Shown in pieces: positions 1-7,710 of a stretch of DNA of 44,729 bases. Source of the DNA: JASHSH01 sp036490215 (GTDB lineage Bacteria > Pseudomonadota > Alphaproteobacteria > Rhodospirillales > Magnetospirillaceae); NCBI GenBank assembly GCA_036490215.1, contig DASXEH010000080.1:1-44729 (forward strand), written 5' to 3'. Each line of letters opens with the position of its first letter. Position 1 is the stretch's first letter. The notes below the pieces were generated by a model, which searched no databases, was not told the DNA's origin, and saw nothing but the letters and a program-made list of their open reading frames with translations. The position numbers and the translations under genes are program-made.

Positions 1-45
1 CAGCGCCCCAAAAATAGGAACTTCCAATAAAAGAGAGTAGTCGGC

Positions 46-60
46 ATAATTAAGAATTAT
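46..60. promoter_or_regulatory. Probable LysR-type operator upstream of the LysR gene
   Basis: A perfect inverted repeat, ATAATT and AATTAT separated by AAG, lies 23 bp before the LysR start codon. It contains the T-N11-A signature (T47, A59) that LysR-type regulators typically bind. By inference it is an autoregulatory site. The window starts only 45 bp upstream, so any divergent partner gene or full promoter cannot be judged. Confidence 0.5.
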
Positions 61-82
61 CCTCTCGATTTTCGGAATACCT

Positions 83-988
83 ATGGATCGGCTTGAGGCG
101 ATGGGGGTCCTGTTGGCGGCAGTCGAGGCGGGCAGCCTGTCCGGCGCTGCCCGGCGGCTGCACATGCCCCTGCCGACCGTCAGCCGCAAAGTGGCCGACC
201 TTGAAGCCCATCTCAAAACCCAGCTGCTGATCCGATCGAGCCGCCGCCTGGCGTTGACCGATGCCGGCCAAGCCTATATCGCCGCTTGCCGCCGCATCCT
301 CGACGAGGTCAACGAAGCCGAGCGCGCGGCGTCAGGCGAGTATCAGGTGCCTAAGGGCGACCTGATCGTCACCGCACCTGTTGCATTTGGTCGGCTGTAC
401 GTGCTGCCGATCATCACCGCGTTCCTCAAGGCCTATCCCGAGATCGACGTGCGCCTTGTCCTCGCGGATCGCATGATGAGTCTCACCGAGGACCACGTCG
501 ATGTGGCTCTGCGCTTCGGTCATCTGTCTGACAGCAGTTTGATCGCAATCCGGCTGGGTGAGATGCCACGCGTGATCGCGGGCAGTCCGGCCTATCTCGC
601 CGCGCGCGGTCTGCCGCAGAAGCCGCAAGATCTGGAGCGGCATGATTGCATCAGTTTCGAGGCCTATGCGCCGATCGATGCCTGGTCGTTCCGCGTCGAT
701 CGTGCAGATGTGTCGGTGCCGCTCCATCCGCGCCTTGTCGTCAATACCGCCGAGGCGGCCGCAGACGCAGCAGCGGCTGGGGTCGGTCTCGTGCGGATGA
801 TGGCCTATCAGGTGGCGGCGGGAGTGCGCAGCGGGGCGCTGCGCACCATTCTCCAGGATTTCGAACTGCCGCCTGTGCCGGTCCATCTGCTCCACGGCGG
901 TGGACGGCTTCTGCCGCTCAAGCTGCGCGCGTTCCTCGATTTCGCGACACCGCGATTGAAGACGGCGTTGGCCGAAATCGTGGTCTAG
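83..988 (+). CDS. LysR family transcriptional regulator
   Basis: The 301-residue product has the family's usual length and plan: an N-terminal winged helix-turn-helix (about residues 1-60, with the GSLSGAARRLHMPLPTVSRK recognition region) followed by a LysR substrate-binding domain. The style, including the SSRRLALTDAG linker and the segment starting PKGDLIVTAP, matches the CrgA-like subgroup, whose members often control neighbouring oxidoreductase genes. The gene converges on an SDR gene with only 3 bp between the stop codons. A T-N11-A palindrome just upstream suggests autoregulation. The effector and the regulon are unknown; control of the adjacent dehydrogenases is inference from position only. 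Confidence 0.93.
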   Translation: MDRLEAMGVLLAAVEAGSLSGAARRLHMPLPTVSRKVADLEAHLKTQLLIRSSRRLALTDAGQAYIAACRRILDEVNEAERAASGEYQVPKGDLIVTAPVAFGRLYVLPIITAFLKAYPEIDVRLVLADRMMSLTEDHVDVALRFGHLSDSSLIAIRLGEMPRVIAGSPAYLAARGLPQKPQDLERHDCISFEAYAPIDAWSFRVDRADVSVPLHPRLVVNTAEAAADAAAAGVGLVRMMAYQVAAGVRSGALRTILQDFELPPVPVHLLHGGGRLLPLKLRAFLDFATPRLKTALAEIVV

Positions 989-991
989 GTA

Positions 992-1714
992 TCACGCCGC
1001 CAGCATCAACCCGCCATCGCAGACCAGCACCTGACCGGTGACGAAGCGGTCGCGGATCATGAAGGAAATCGCTTCGGCGATATCGTCGGGCGAACCCACG
1101 CGGCCGACCGGCGTTTGGCTGGCGAATTGCGCGAAGGCCGCCTGGCGCTGCTCCTCCGGCAGGAACGACCACCAGGCCGTATCGACCACGCCAGGGCTGA
1201 CCGCATTGACGCGCAGCGGCTTCAACTCGGCGGCCAGCAGCGGCGTCAGCGTTTCCATCACGCCATTGGCTGCGGCGAGACCTGCGGTGCCGGGCCGCCC
1301 CGCCTGAGCCGAAACGGCGGAGACGAAAACGATGGAACCGTTGCTGCGGATCGTCCTGGTGGCAGCCTGCGCGCAGGTGAGGTGTGGCCACACTTTTTCG
1401 TCGAAGCCGCGGCGCATGTCGTTGAGATCGAGCTCGCGGAATGGGCCCATGCCGCGCCCGCTGCCGAACGAGAGAACCAGATGATCGAAGGCGCCGAGGC
1501 GATCGAAGAATGCTTTCACCGCGTTGACATCGGTGCTGTCGAGCGGCTCGGCCGTGACATCGCCGGTCAATGTGCCACGTGCCTTGTTGAGCCGGTCGTG
1601 ATCGCGGCCGGTGATCGTGACCTTGAGGCCGTAGCTCAGCAGATTGCGCGCGGTCGCCAGGCCGATGCCCGACGAGCCGCCCATGACGATCGCGTGTTCT
1701 TGAGTCGCGTTCAT
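992..1714 (-). CDS. Atypical SDR-family protein lacking the Ser-Tyr-Lys residues
   Basis: The Rossmann nucleotide-binding motif is intact (GGSSGIG, residues 12-18), as is the C-terminal part of the fold (RVNAVSPGVVDT; GQVLVCDGG). By hand alignment, however, the positions of the catalytic Ser, Tyr and Lys hold Ala133, Leu146 and Asn150 (VSAVS and GLAAAN where classical enzymes have SS and YxASK). It belongs to a recognisable SDR subgroup with AAAN at this site, so a normal SDR reaction is doubtful; NAD(P) binding or another chemistry is possible. It lies immediately after a classical SDR gene in the same operon. ATG 1714 is chosen because GAGG lies about 9 nt upstream; GTG 1729 would overlap the previous stop by 4 nt (GTGA) but lacks a ribosome site. 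Confidence 0.88.
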   Translation of the reverse strand: MNATQEHAIVMGGSSGIGLATARNLLSYGLKVTITGRDHDRLNKARGTLTGDVTAEPLDSTDVNAVKAFFDRLGAFDHLVLSFGSGRGMGPFRELDLNDMRRGFDEKVWPHLTCAQAATRTIRSNGSIVFVSAVSAQAGRPGTAGLAAANGVMETLTPLLAAELKPLRVNAVSPGVVDTAWWSFLPEEQRQAAFAQFASQTPVGRVGSPDDIAEAISFMIRDRFVTGQVLVCDGGLMLAA

Positions 1715-1725
1715 GATTGTCATCC

Positions 1726-2559
1726 TCACTTCGCTGTGGCCGCGGCCAGGTACTGGCCGATCAGTTGGAAACTGGCGGTCTCGAGTTTCTGCCGCGCGGC
1801 GGCGTCATAGGCCTGCCGGTCGGCGCGCGACTCCTCGAGCCCGTTGAAGAAGAGGCCGCTCTTGCCGCTGAGTTCGGCGCCGACGGCCAGTTTCATGATC
1901 GCCTTGGCGCCGTCTTCGACGCTGCTCCACGGCGTCACGCCGGCTTGGCGCACCATGGTCGTGTCCATATAGGTCGCGGGATGCAGACTGTTGACGATGA
2001 TGCCGGTGCCGTCGAGCACCCTGGCGAGGTCGATGGTGAACATCACCTGCGCCAGTTTACTCTGGCAGTAGGCGCGCGCGCCGCTATAGCCGTGTGTCAG
2101 TTGGAGGTCGGCGAAATCGAGCGCTTGCTGCCCGACCGACGAGACATTGACGATACGTGCCGGCGTGCTCTTGCGCAGCAGGCAATGGGTCAGCAGAAAA
2201 CCCGACAGGTAATTGACCGCGAAGCGCAGTTCGTAGCCGTCCGCGCTTTTTTCACGGCCAGAGGAAGAGCCGCCCGAGCCAATGCCGGCGTTGTTGATCA
2301 GCAATTCGAAATGCGAGGTTTTTTGTTGGACGACATCAGCCAGGCGTCGCACCTCGGCCAGCGACGACAGATCGGCCTGCAGGAACTCCGCTGTGCCACC
2401 GGCCTTCTCGATTTCAGCGACGATGCTGGCGCCCCGCTTCGCGTCGCGTCCATGAGTCAGCACATGGAAGTCCAGCGCGCCCAACTGCTTCGCCACCACC
2501 CGACCGACACCATCGGTCGATCCGGTGATCAGTGCCGTCTTCTTCGCTTGGTCCGCCAT
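1726..2559 (-). CDS. Short-chain dehydrogenase/reductase, retinol-dehydrogenase-like
   Basis: This is a classical SDR of 277 residues: the cofactor motif TGSTDGVG (residues 12-19), the NNAG motif, an NVSS serine and a YCQSK catalytic Tyr/Lys pair. The long insert before the tyrosine and the LHPATYMDT segment after the NS motif resemble the retinol dehydrogenase/WWOX-like group. The start at 2559 follows a strong AGGAGG. A further upstream start at 2664 would put untypical sequence in front of the Rossmann strand and run across the regulator's promoter. It is the first gene of a two-SDR operon that diverges from the XRE regulator at 2663, the usual arrangement for MmyB-type regulators and the oxidoreductases they repress. 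The substrate is unknown. Confidence 0.92.
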   Translation of the reverse strand: MADQAKKTALITGSTDGVGRVVAKQLGALDFHVLTHGRDAKRGASIVAEIEKAGGTAEFLQADLSSLAEVRRLADVVQQKTSHFELLINNAGIGSGGSSSGREKSADGYELRFAVNYLSGFLLTHCLLRKSTPARIVNVSSVGQQALDFADLQLTHGYSGARAYCQSKLAQVMFTIDLARVLDGTGIIVNSLHPATYMDTTMVRQAGVTPWSSVEDGAKAIMKLAVGAELSGKSGLFFNGLEESRADRQAYDAAARQKLETASFQLIGQYLAAATAK

Positions 2560-2625
2560 GGCCTGCCTCCTGTCCTCCGCGTCACGGGAAGGAAGATGGG
2601 GCGGATTGGGGGCGCCAGGCAGTTC

Positions 2626-2654
2626 TTGGTTTATCCTAGTACTGATCCTACTAT
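2626..2654 (+). promoter_or_regulatory. Candidate promoter of the XRE regulator, leaderless transcript likely
   Basis: TTGGTT (2626-2631) and TACTAT (2649-2654) are separated by exactly 17 bp and fit a sigma-70-type promoter modestly (3/6 and 4/6). The expected start of transcription falls about 2661-2663, at or next to the ATG at 2663. No Shine-Dalgarno sequence precedes that ATG, so the transcript may be leaderless. Confidence 0.4.
2637..2653. promoter_or_regulatory. Palindromic operator between the SDR operon and the XRE regulator
   Basis: The sequence TAGTACTGATCCTACTA contains inverted arms TAGTA (2637-2641) and TACTA (2649-2653). It also contains the direct repeat ATCCTA (2633-2638 and 2645-2650), spaced 12 bp. 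It overlaps the candidate -10 of the regulator gene and lies in the only divergent region of this block, so it is the natural binding site of the MmyB-type regulator. This is inference from position and symmetry. Confidence 0.5.
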
Positions 2655-2662
2655 GATGTGCC

Positions 2663-3541
2663 ATGGTTAAAGCCGCAACTCTATCGACCGATGATCGCCG
2701 CCGCAGCGAGTTGGGCGCTTATCTGCGCTCGCGCCGTGAACGGCTGACACCCACGGATATCGGGCTTCCGTCCGGCGTTCGCCGCCGCACGCCTGGGTTA
2801 CGACGTGAAGAGGTGGCGGCTTTGGCCAGCGTCGGCACCACTTGGTACACTTGGCTGGAACAAGGGCGCGATGTGCGTCCCTCGGTCGAGGTGCTATCGG
2901 CACTGGCCAATGCACTGCGGCTCGACGTTGCCGAGAAACACCATCTCTTCGTCCTGGCGGGCCGGCCGATGCCGGTGCAGCACCCCACGGCCATAGAGAA
3001 GGTCGAAGAGCCGCTTGAGCGCACACTGAACAGCCTAGTCGCGCAGCCCGCCTATGTGCTGGGCCGACGCTGGGACATCCTGGCCTGGAACCGTGCCGCC
3101 GTGGCCGTATTCGGCGATTATGGCACGTTGGACGGCGACGAGCGCAACACGATGCACCTGCTGTTCACCGACCGCCGCCATCGCCGCATGCTGGTCGGCT
3201 GGGAAGAACTGGCGCGGGCCGCGCTCGGCCTGTTCCGTGCCGACAGTGCGAAATATGTAGGTGATCCGGATTTCGAGCGGCTGATCGCGCTGCTCAACCA
3301 GCGGAGTCCCGAATTCCGCCAATGGTGGCCCGAGCGCGACGTGCTGCAGCGGCTCTCGGGCATCAAGCGGCTCAACCATCCCACGGCCGGCATGATGGCC
3401 TTCGAGCATATGAGCTTCGGCATCGATGATGGCTCCGACATGCGGCTGATCGTCTACACGCCGCTCGCCCTCGAAAACACGGTGACCAAGCTCGATGGTC
3501 TGCTGCGGGAAGCCGCGGCCGATGACCGGATTGCGGTTTAA
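2663..3541 (+). CDS. MmyB-type helix-turn-helix transcriptional regulator
   Basis: The 292-residue protein has an N-terminal XRE helix-turn-helix (about residues 14-85; RRRTPGLRREEVAALASVGTTWYTWLEQGR is the family hallmark) and a C-terminal MmyB-like ligand-binding domain (about 105-285, with WDILAWNRAA, LLF, and a C-terminal HMSFGIDDGSDMRLIVYTP segment). Members usually repress a divergent oxidoreductase gene and bind a small hydrophobic ligand; a fatty acid was found in one crystal structure of the family. Here the divergent genes are two SDRs. There is no ribosome-binding site before the ATG, and the promoter suggests a leaderless message. Confidence 0.93.
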   Translation: MVKAATLSTDDRRRSELGAYLRSRRERLTPTDIGLPSGVRRRTPGLRREEVAALASVGTTWYTWLEQGRDVRPSVEVLSALANALRLDVAEKHHLFVLAGRPMPVQHPTAIEKVEEPLERTLNSLVAQPAYVLGRRWDILAWNRAAVAVFGDYGTLDGDERNTMHLLFTDRRHRRMLVGWEELARAALGLFRADSAKYVGDPDFERLIALLNQRSPEFRQWWPERDVLQRLSGIKRLNHPTAGMMAFEHMSFGIDDGSDMRLIVYTPLALENTVTKLDGLLREAAADDRIAV

Positions 3542-3613
3542 GGCGGGGCGCAAGCCACGTTCTTTCGGCAGTGCAGGACTTCGACTGACACGCAGCCTTC
3601 ATCGGGCCGCCGA

Positions 3614-3642
3614 TTGACTTAACAAGTACCTGGAGATAAACC
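3614..3642 (+). promoter_or_regulatory. Weak candidate promoter for the sdh operon
   Basis: TTGACT (3614-3619) is a good -35 match. The region 17 bp downstream (TAAACC, with GATAAA overlapping it) is a poor -10. It lies in the 149-bp gap before sdhC, where an operon promoter is expected. Confidence 0.25.
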
Positions 3643-3690
3643 AGAAAGACCGTTCCGCCGGAATTGCCGGCCGTTCCAGGAGATCGCCCG

Positions 3691-4074
3691 ATGGCTGCCC
3701 GCACCAGGCCGCTCTCTCCGCACCTGCAGGTCTATCGCCTGCCCTTGGTCGCCGTCATGTCGATCACCCATCGCATTACCGGCGTGGGCTTGGCGATCGG
3801 CACGATCCTGCTGGCTGCTTGGCTCGGCGCCGGCGCTTACAGTCCCGACGCCTATACCGGGATGAGCGCTTTCCTCGGCTCGTGGATCGGCTATGTGCTG
3901 CTGTTCCTCTGGTCGGTGGCGCTCTACTACCACCTCTGCAACGGCATCCGTCACCTGTTCTGGGATATCGGCAAGGGCTTTGTGCTCGCCGACGCCCACC
4001 GCGCCAATGCCATCGTCCTGGCCGCCACCGTGGTTCTCACGGTCGTGACCTGGGTCGTGGCCCTGGCGCGTTAG
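3691..4074 (+). CDS. sdhC: Succinate dehydrogenase cytochrome b556 subunit
   Basis: This membrane anchor of complex II helps carry electrons from succinate to ubiquinone and binds heme b. The 127-residue product has three hydrophobic helices. It starts with the family pattern RPLSPHLQVYRLP, has the quinone-site residues Ser24 and Arg28 (SITHR), and the heme-ligand histidine His81 in YYHLCNGIRH, equivalent to His84 of E. coli SdhC. ATG 3691 is used because AGGAG lies about 8 nt upstream; an in-frame TTG at 3664 has no such support. It is the first gene of sdhCDAB. Confidence 0.96.
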   Translation: MAARTRPLSPHLQVYRLPLVAVMSITHRITGVGLAIGTILLAAWLGAGAYSPDAYTGMSAFLGSWIGYVLLFLWSVALYYHLCNGIRHLFWDIGKGFVLADAHRANAIVLAATVVLTVVTWVVALAR

Positions 4075-4089
4075 GCGGAGGGGGGATCG

Positions 4090-4488
4090 ATGGACACAAA
4101 ACACAAGAGCATGCGCGCCCCGCTCGCCAAGGTGCGCGGCCTGGGCTCCGCCAAGGAAGGCGTCGGCCATTTCTGGCATCAGCGGCTCACAGCAATTGCA
4201 TTGGTGCCGCTCACCATCTGGTTCGTGATCTCGGTGATCGCACTGGCCGGTGCCGATCTCGGCGCTTGGCATCACTGGATCTCGCGGCCGGGCAACACCA
4301 CGCTGATGATCATCCTGATCGGGATGGTCTTCTATCACGGCGTGCTCGGGTTGCAGGTGGTGGTTGAAGACTATGTCCATGGCGAAGCCGCCAAGATGAC
4401 TTCGCTGATTTTGATCAAATTCGCCGCTCTGTTGCTCGCCGTGTTTTCGGCGGTGGCCGTGTTGCGCGTGGCCTTCGCGGGAGGTTGA
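4090..4488 (+). CDS. sdhD: Succinate dehydrogenase hydrophobic membrane anchor subunit
   Basis: This is the second membrane anchor of complex II, 132 residues with three hydrophobic segments. Conserved positions are visible: His83 in FYHG, a probable heme ligand, and Asp94-Tyr95 in VEDYVH, matching the quinone-site Asp-Tyr pair of E. coli SdhD. The N-terminus (RAPLAKVRGLGSAKEG) is typical of alphaproteobacterial SdhD. It lies 15 bp after sdhC with GGAGGGGG before the start, and 4 bp before sdhA, so translation is probably coupled. Confidence 0.95.
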   Translation: MDTKHKSMRAPLAKVRGLGSAKEGVGHFWHQRLTAIALVPLTIWFVISVIALAGADLGAWHHWISRPGNTTLMIILIGMVFYHGVLGLQVVVEDYVHGEAAKMTSLILIKFAALLLAVFSAVAVLRVAFAGG

Positions 4489-4492
4489 GCCG

Positions 4493-6280
4493 ATGGCCGG
4501 CTATACGATTGTCGATCACACATACGACGTCGTCGTTGTCGGCGCGGGCGGTGCAGGTCTGCGCGCCACGCTCGGCATGGTGGCGGCGGGGTTCAAGACC
4601 GCTTGCGTCACCAAGGTGTTTCCGACGCGCTCGCACACCGTGGCCGCACAGGGCGGTATCGGCGCCAGCCTCGGCAATATGAGCGAAGATAATTGGCGCT
4701 GGCATATGTACGACACCGTGAAGGGGTCGGACTGGCTCGGCGACCAAGACGCGATCGAATACATGTGCCGCGAGGCGGTGCCGGCGGTTTACGAGCTTGA
4801 GCATTTCGGCATGCCGTTCTCGCGCACCGATGACGGCCTGATCTATCAGCGGCCCTTCGGCGGCCATATGCGAAATTTCGGCGAAGCGCCAGTGCAGCGC
4901 GCCTGTGCCGCCGCCGATCGCACCGGCCATGCACTGCTGCACACGCTATATCAGCAGTGCCTGAAGCACGACGCCGAATTCTATGTCGAATATTTCGCCA
5001 TCGATCTGGTGATGGACCCTGATGGTTCGTGCCGCGGCGTGCTGGCCATCAATCTCGATGACGGCACCATCCATCGCTTCCGCGCGCACCAGACGGTGCT
5101 GGCGACCGGCGGTTACGGCCGCGCCTATTTCTCGGCGACCTCGGCGCATACTTGCACCGGCGACGGCCATGGTCTCGCGACGCGCGCCGGCCTGCCGCTG
5201 CAGGACATGGAGTTCGTCCAATTCCATCCTACCGGCATTTACGGCTCGGGTTGTTTGATCACCGAAGGCGCGCGCGGCGAAGGCGGCTATCTCACCAACG
5301 CCAATGGCGAGCGGTTCATGGAGCGTTATGCGCCGACCGCGAAGGACCTGGCTTCGCGCGACGTGGTCAGCCGCGCCATGACCGTCGAAATCCGCGAAGG
5401 CCGCGGCGTCGGTAAGGATAAGGACTACATCCATCTCCATCTCGAGCATCTCGGTGCCGAGACCCTGGAGCTGCGCCTGCCGGGCATTTCTGAGACCGCC
5501 AAGATCTTCGCCGGTGTCGATGTGACCCGCGAACCGATCCCGGTGCTGCCGACCGTGCACTACAACATGGGCGGCATCCCGACCAACATTCACGGCGAGG
5601 TCATTCGTCCGACCGCCGACAATCCCGATGCGATCTGCCGCGGCTTGATGGCGATCGGCGAGGCGGCATGCGTCTCGGTTCATGGCGCCAATCGCCTGGG
5701 CACCAATTCGCTGCTCGACATCGTCGTGTTCGGCCGCGCCGCCGCGCTACATGCGGCCGCGGCGATGAAGCCGGGCGAGCCGCACAAGCCGCTCGCCAAG
5801 GATTCTGCCGACAAGGCGCTCGCTCGGCTTGAGACGATCCGGAACGCCTCAGGCAGCCACAAGACGGCGCAAATCCGTCTCGCCATGCAACGCACGATGC
5901 AGAACGACGCCGCCGTGTTCCGCACCTCGGAGACGCTGTCCGAAGGCTGCAAGAAGCTCGACGAGATTTTCGACTCGTACAGTGATCTGCGCATCGATGA
6001 CCGTTCGCTGATCTGGAATTCGGATCTGGTCGAGGCGCTTGAGCTCGGCAATCTGCTCGATTGCGCCAAGGCGACGATCTATTCGGGCGAGGCGCGCAAG
6101 GAAAGCCGCGGCGCCCACGCGCAAGAGGATTTTCCGAAGCGCGACGACGAAGTGTGGATGAAGCACAGCCTTGCCTGGATCGACGAGAAGGGCAAAGTGA
6201 CGCTGGGCTATCGCCCGGTGCACACCTACACGCTGACCGACGAGGTCGAGTACATCAAGCCGAAGGCGCGCGTTTACTAA
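4493..6280 (+). CDS. sdhA: Succinate dehydrogenase flavoprotein subunit
   Basis: This is the catalytic subunit of complex II, which oxidises succinate to fumarate with covalently bound FAD. The 595-residue length is normal. The dinucleotide-binding GAGGAG is at residues 17-22. His48 in RSHTVAAQGG is the expected FAD attachment residue. Substrate and active-site segments QFHPTGIYG and HYNMGGIPTN are intact, as is the C-terminal R(P)VHTYTL region. It is the third gene of sdhCDAB, directly after sdhD. Confidence 0.98.
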   Translation: MAGYTIVDHTYDVVVVGAGGAGLRATLGMVAAGFKTACVTKVFPTRSHTVAAQGGIGASLGNMSEDNWRWHMYDTVKGSDWLGDQDAIEYMCREAVPAVYELEHFGMPFSRTDDGLIYQRPFGGHMRNFGEAPVQRACAAADRTGHALLHTLYQQCLKHDAEFYVEYFAIDLVMDPDGSCRGVLAINLDDGTIHRFRAHQTVLATGGYGRAYFSATSAHTCTGDGHGLATRAGLPLQDMEFVQFHPTGIYGSGCLITEGARGEGGYLTNANGERFMERYAPTAKDLASRDVVSRAMTVEIREGRGVGKDKDYIHLHLEHLGAETLELRLPGISETAKIFAGVDVTREPIPVLPTVHYNMGGIPTNIHGEVIRPTADNPDAICRGLMAIGEAACVSVHGANRLGTNSLLDIVVFGRAAALHAAAAMKPGEPHKPLAKDSADKALARLETIRNASGSHKTAQIRLAMQRTMQNDAAVFRTSETLSEGCKKLDEIFDSYSDLRIDDRSLIWNSDLVEALELGNLLDCAKATIYSGEARKESRGAHAQEDFPKRDDEVWMKHSLAWIDEKGKVTLGYRPVHTYTLTDEVEYIKPKARVY

Positions 6281-6304
6281 GCGCAAAGCGCGCAAGGAGT
6301 CGTC

Positions 6305-7087
6305 ATGGTCGAGTTCGCACTGCCCGCCAACTCCAAGGTTCAGCCCGGCAAGAGCCATCCGGCGCCGTCCGGCGCCAAGCGGCCGCGCACCTTCAAGATC
6401 TATCGCTACAATCCCGATGCGCCGGACAATCCGCGCCTCGACAATTATACGATCGATCTCGACGATTGCGGGCCGATGGTTCTCGATGCGCTGATCAAGA
6501 TCAAGAACGAGGTCGACTCGACGCTCACCTTCCGCCGTTCCTGCCGCGAAGGCATTTGCGGCTCCTGCGCGATGAACATCGATGGCGGCAACACGCTCGC
6601 CTGTTTGAAGCCGATCGAAGACATCAAGGGCGATGTGAAGATCTACCCGCTGCCGCATATGCCGGTAGTGAAGGATCTGGTGCCCGATCTGTCGGTGCCG
6701 TATGCGCAGCTCGCCTCGATCGAGCCTTGGCTCAAAACCGACACCCCGCCGCCGCCGGATCGCGAGCGGCTGCAAAGCCCCGAGGAGCGCGAAAAACTCG
6801 ATGGGCTGTGGGAATGCATCCTCTGTTTCTGCTGCCAGACCTCGTGCCCCAGCTATTGGTGGAATGGCGACCGCTATCTCGGTCCGGCCGTGCTGCTCCA
6901 GGCGGCGCGCTGGGTCCATGACTCGCGCGATGAGGCCGCGGGCGAACGCCTCGATTCGCTCGATGACCCATTCCGGCTCTATCGCTGCCACACGATCATG
7001 AATTGCACGACGGCCTGCCCCAAGGGTCTCAACCCGGCCAAGGCGATCGCCAGCATCAAGGAAAAGATGGTGGTGCGGCGCGGGTGA
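6305..7087 (+). CDS. sdhB: Succinate dehydrogenase iron-sulfur subunit
   Basis: This subunit transfers electrons from FAD to the quinone site through three iron-sulfur clusters. The 260-residue product has the plant-type ferredoxin cysteines (SCREGICGSCAMN, then GGNTLAC) for the [2Fe-2S] cluster. Two C-terminal cysteine groups (CILCFCCQTSCP and CHTIMNCTTACPKG) serve the [4Fe-4S] and [3Fe-4S] clusters. A GGAG site precedes the ATG. It is the last gene of sdhCDAB; a paired-hairpin repeat and a GC hairpin with four T lie downstream. Confidence 0.98.
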   Translation: MVEFALPANSKVQPGKSHPAPSGAKRPRTFKIYRYNPDAPDNPRLDNYTIDLDDCGPMVLDALIKIKNEVDSTLTFRRSCREGICGSCAMNIDGGNTLACLKPIEDIKGDVKIYPLPHMPVVKDLVPDLSVPYAQLASIEPWLKTDTPPPPDRERLQSPEEREKLDGLWECILCFCCQTSCPSYWWNGDRYLGPAVLLQAARWVHDSRDEAAGERLDSLDDPFRLYRCHTIMNCTTACPKGLNPAKAIASIKEKMVVRRG

Positions 7088-7140
7088 GTTCAGCCGAGTT
7101 TGGGTTCGACAGGTTCCGATAGAGTGCCGCAACTGTGATG

Positions 7141-7228
7141 CGTCATCACCGGGGTCGTCCCGGTGATCCACGGCTTTCTTGTTGTCGAGGCCAAGACGTG
7201 GATGCCCGGCACAAGGCCGGGCATGACG
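7141..7228. repeat. Paired-hairpin intergenic repeat, copy 1
   Basis: Two hairpins stand head to head, each with a 9-bp stem and a 5-nt loop. The first has stem ATCACCGGG with loop GTCGT; the second has stem ATGCCCGGC with loop ACAAG. They are flanked by the shared ends CGTCAT and CATGACG, with inner TCCACG / GACGTGGA. The spacer contains TTGTCGAG, also present in copy 2. It lies between the convergent sdhB and lipoprotein genes. Similar alphaproteobacterial intergenic repeats are common, but no protein of its own is encoded here. Confidence 0.85.
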
Positions 7229-7237
7229 ATTAAAAAG

Positions 7238-7597
7238 TTACGATCCCCCGCGCAGGGGGGCCTTTTGCGGCACCAGGGGCGGTGGCTTTTCGCCCGGCTT
7301 GGCCACGCAATAGAACAGGGCGATATCCGGGGTCCGCCAATTGCACTGGTCCCGCTGGGCGAGTTCGAAACTGGCCATGCGGCTGTACTGCTGACATATC
7401 CCATCGGCCAAAACCCGAGCCTGGTCGATGCTGGTCATGTGGTCGTCATAACAGACCTCGACCTTGCCGAGCTGATGCAGGCGGTAGTCGCTCAGCACAT
7501 AGGGGTCGCCGCCACCGCAGCTCGCCACCGTCCCGGCCAGAACCAGGGTCAAAAGCGTCGAACGGATAGGGCGGCGGGTGCGCGGCGTCGTGGTCAT
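7238..7597 (-). CDS. Small putative lipoprotein of unknown function
   Basis: The 119-residue product starts with a basic stretch (RTRRPIRS), then a hydrophobic segment ending in VASC, a fair lipobox with Cys27 as the lipidated residue. The mature part contains four further cysteines (in VCYDD, GICQQY, DQCNW, FYCV), which could form two disulfides in the periplasm, and ends in a proline-rich tail. I recognise no family. It is transcribed leftward, against the flow of the TCA genes, and diverges from the DHH phosphoesterase gene. Its last codons overlap the GC hairpin at 7245-7266. The lipobox and the paired cysteines support a real gene. Confidence 0.72.
   Translation of the reverse strand: MTTTPRTRRPIRSTLLTLVLAGTVASCGGGDPYVLSDYRLHQLGKVEVCYDDHMTSIDQARVLADGICQQYSRMASFELAQRDQCNWRTPDIALFYCVAKPGEKPPPLVPQKAPLRGGS
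7245..7266 (+). terminator. Candidate intrinsic terminator of the sdh operon
   Basis: CCCCC and GGGGG (7245-7249 and 7255-7259) form a short GC-only stem around a 5-nt loop, followed by GCC and four T (7263-7266). The site lies inside the 3' end of the leftward lipoprotein gene. The T-run is short, so termination may be partial. Confidence 0.4.
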
Positions 7598-7668
7598 GTG
7601 TCCCGTTTGTCTAACCCGGACCGGATTCGAGCGAAAGGGCCATCTGACGATTGTTCGCCTGAAGCCGG

Positions 7669-7674
7669 CATAAT
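7669..7674 (+). promoter_or_regulatory. Candidate -10 element for the DHH phosphoesterase gene
   Basis: CATAAT matches the -10 consensus at 5 of 6 positions and lies 36 bp before the ATG at 7711, inside the 113-bp divergent region. I do not see a convincing -35 at the proper spacing. Confidence 0.35.
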
Positions 7675-7710
7675 ATCCTCTGGCGTCACACCGGGGAGCG
7701 GGAGCAGGGG

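Noticed and set aside
5849..7171. 440-codon antisense frame across sdhA and sdhB
   Set aside because: Shadow of sdhAB, with no family resemblance.
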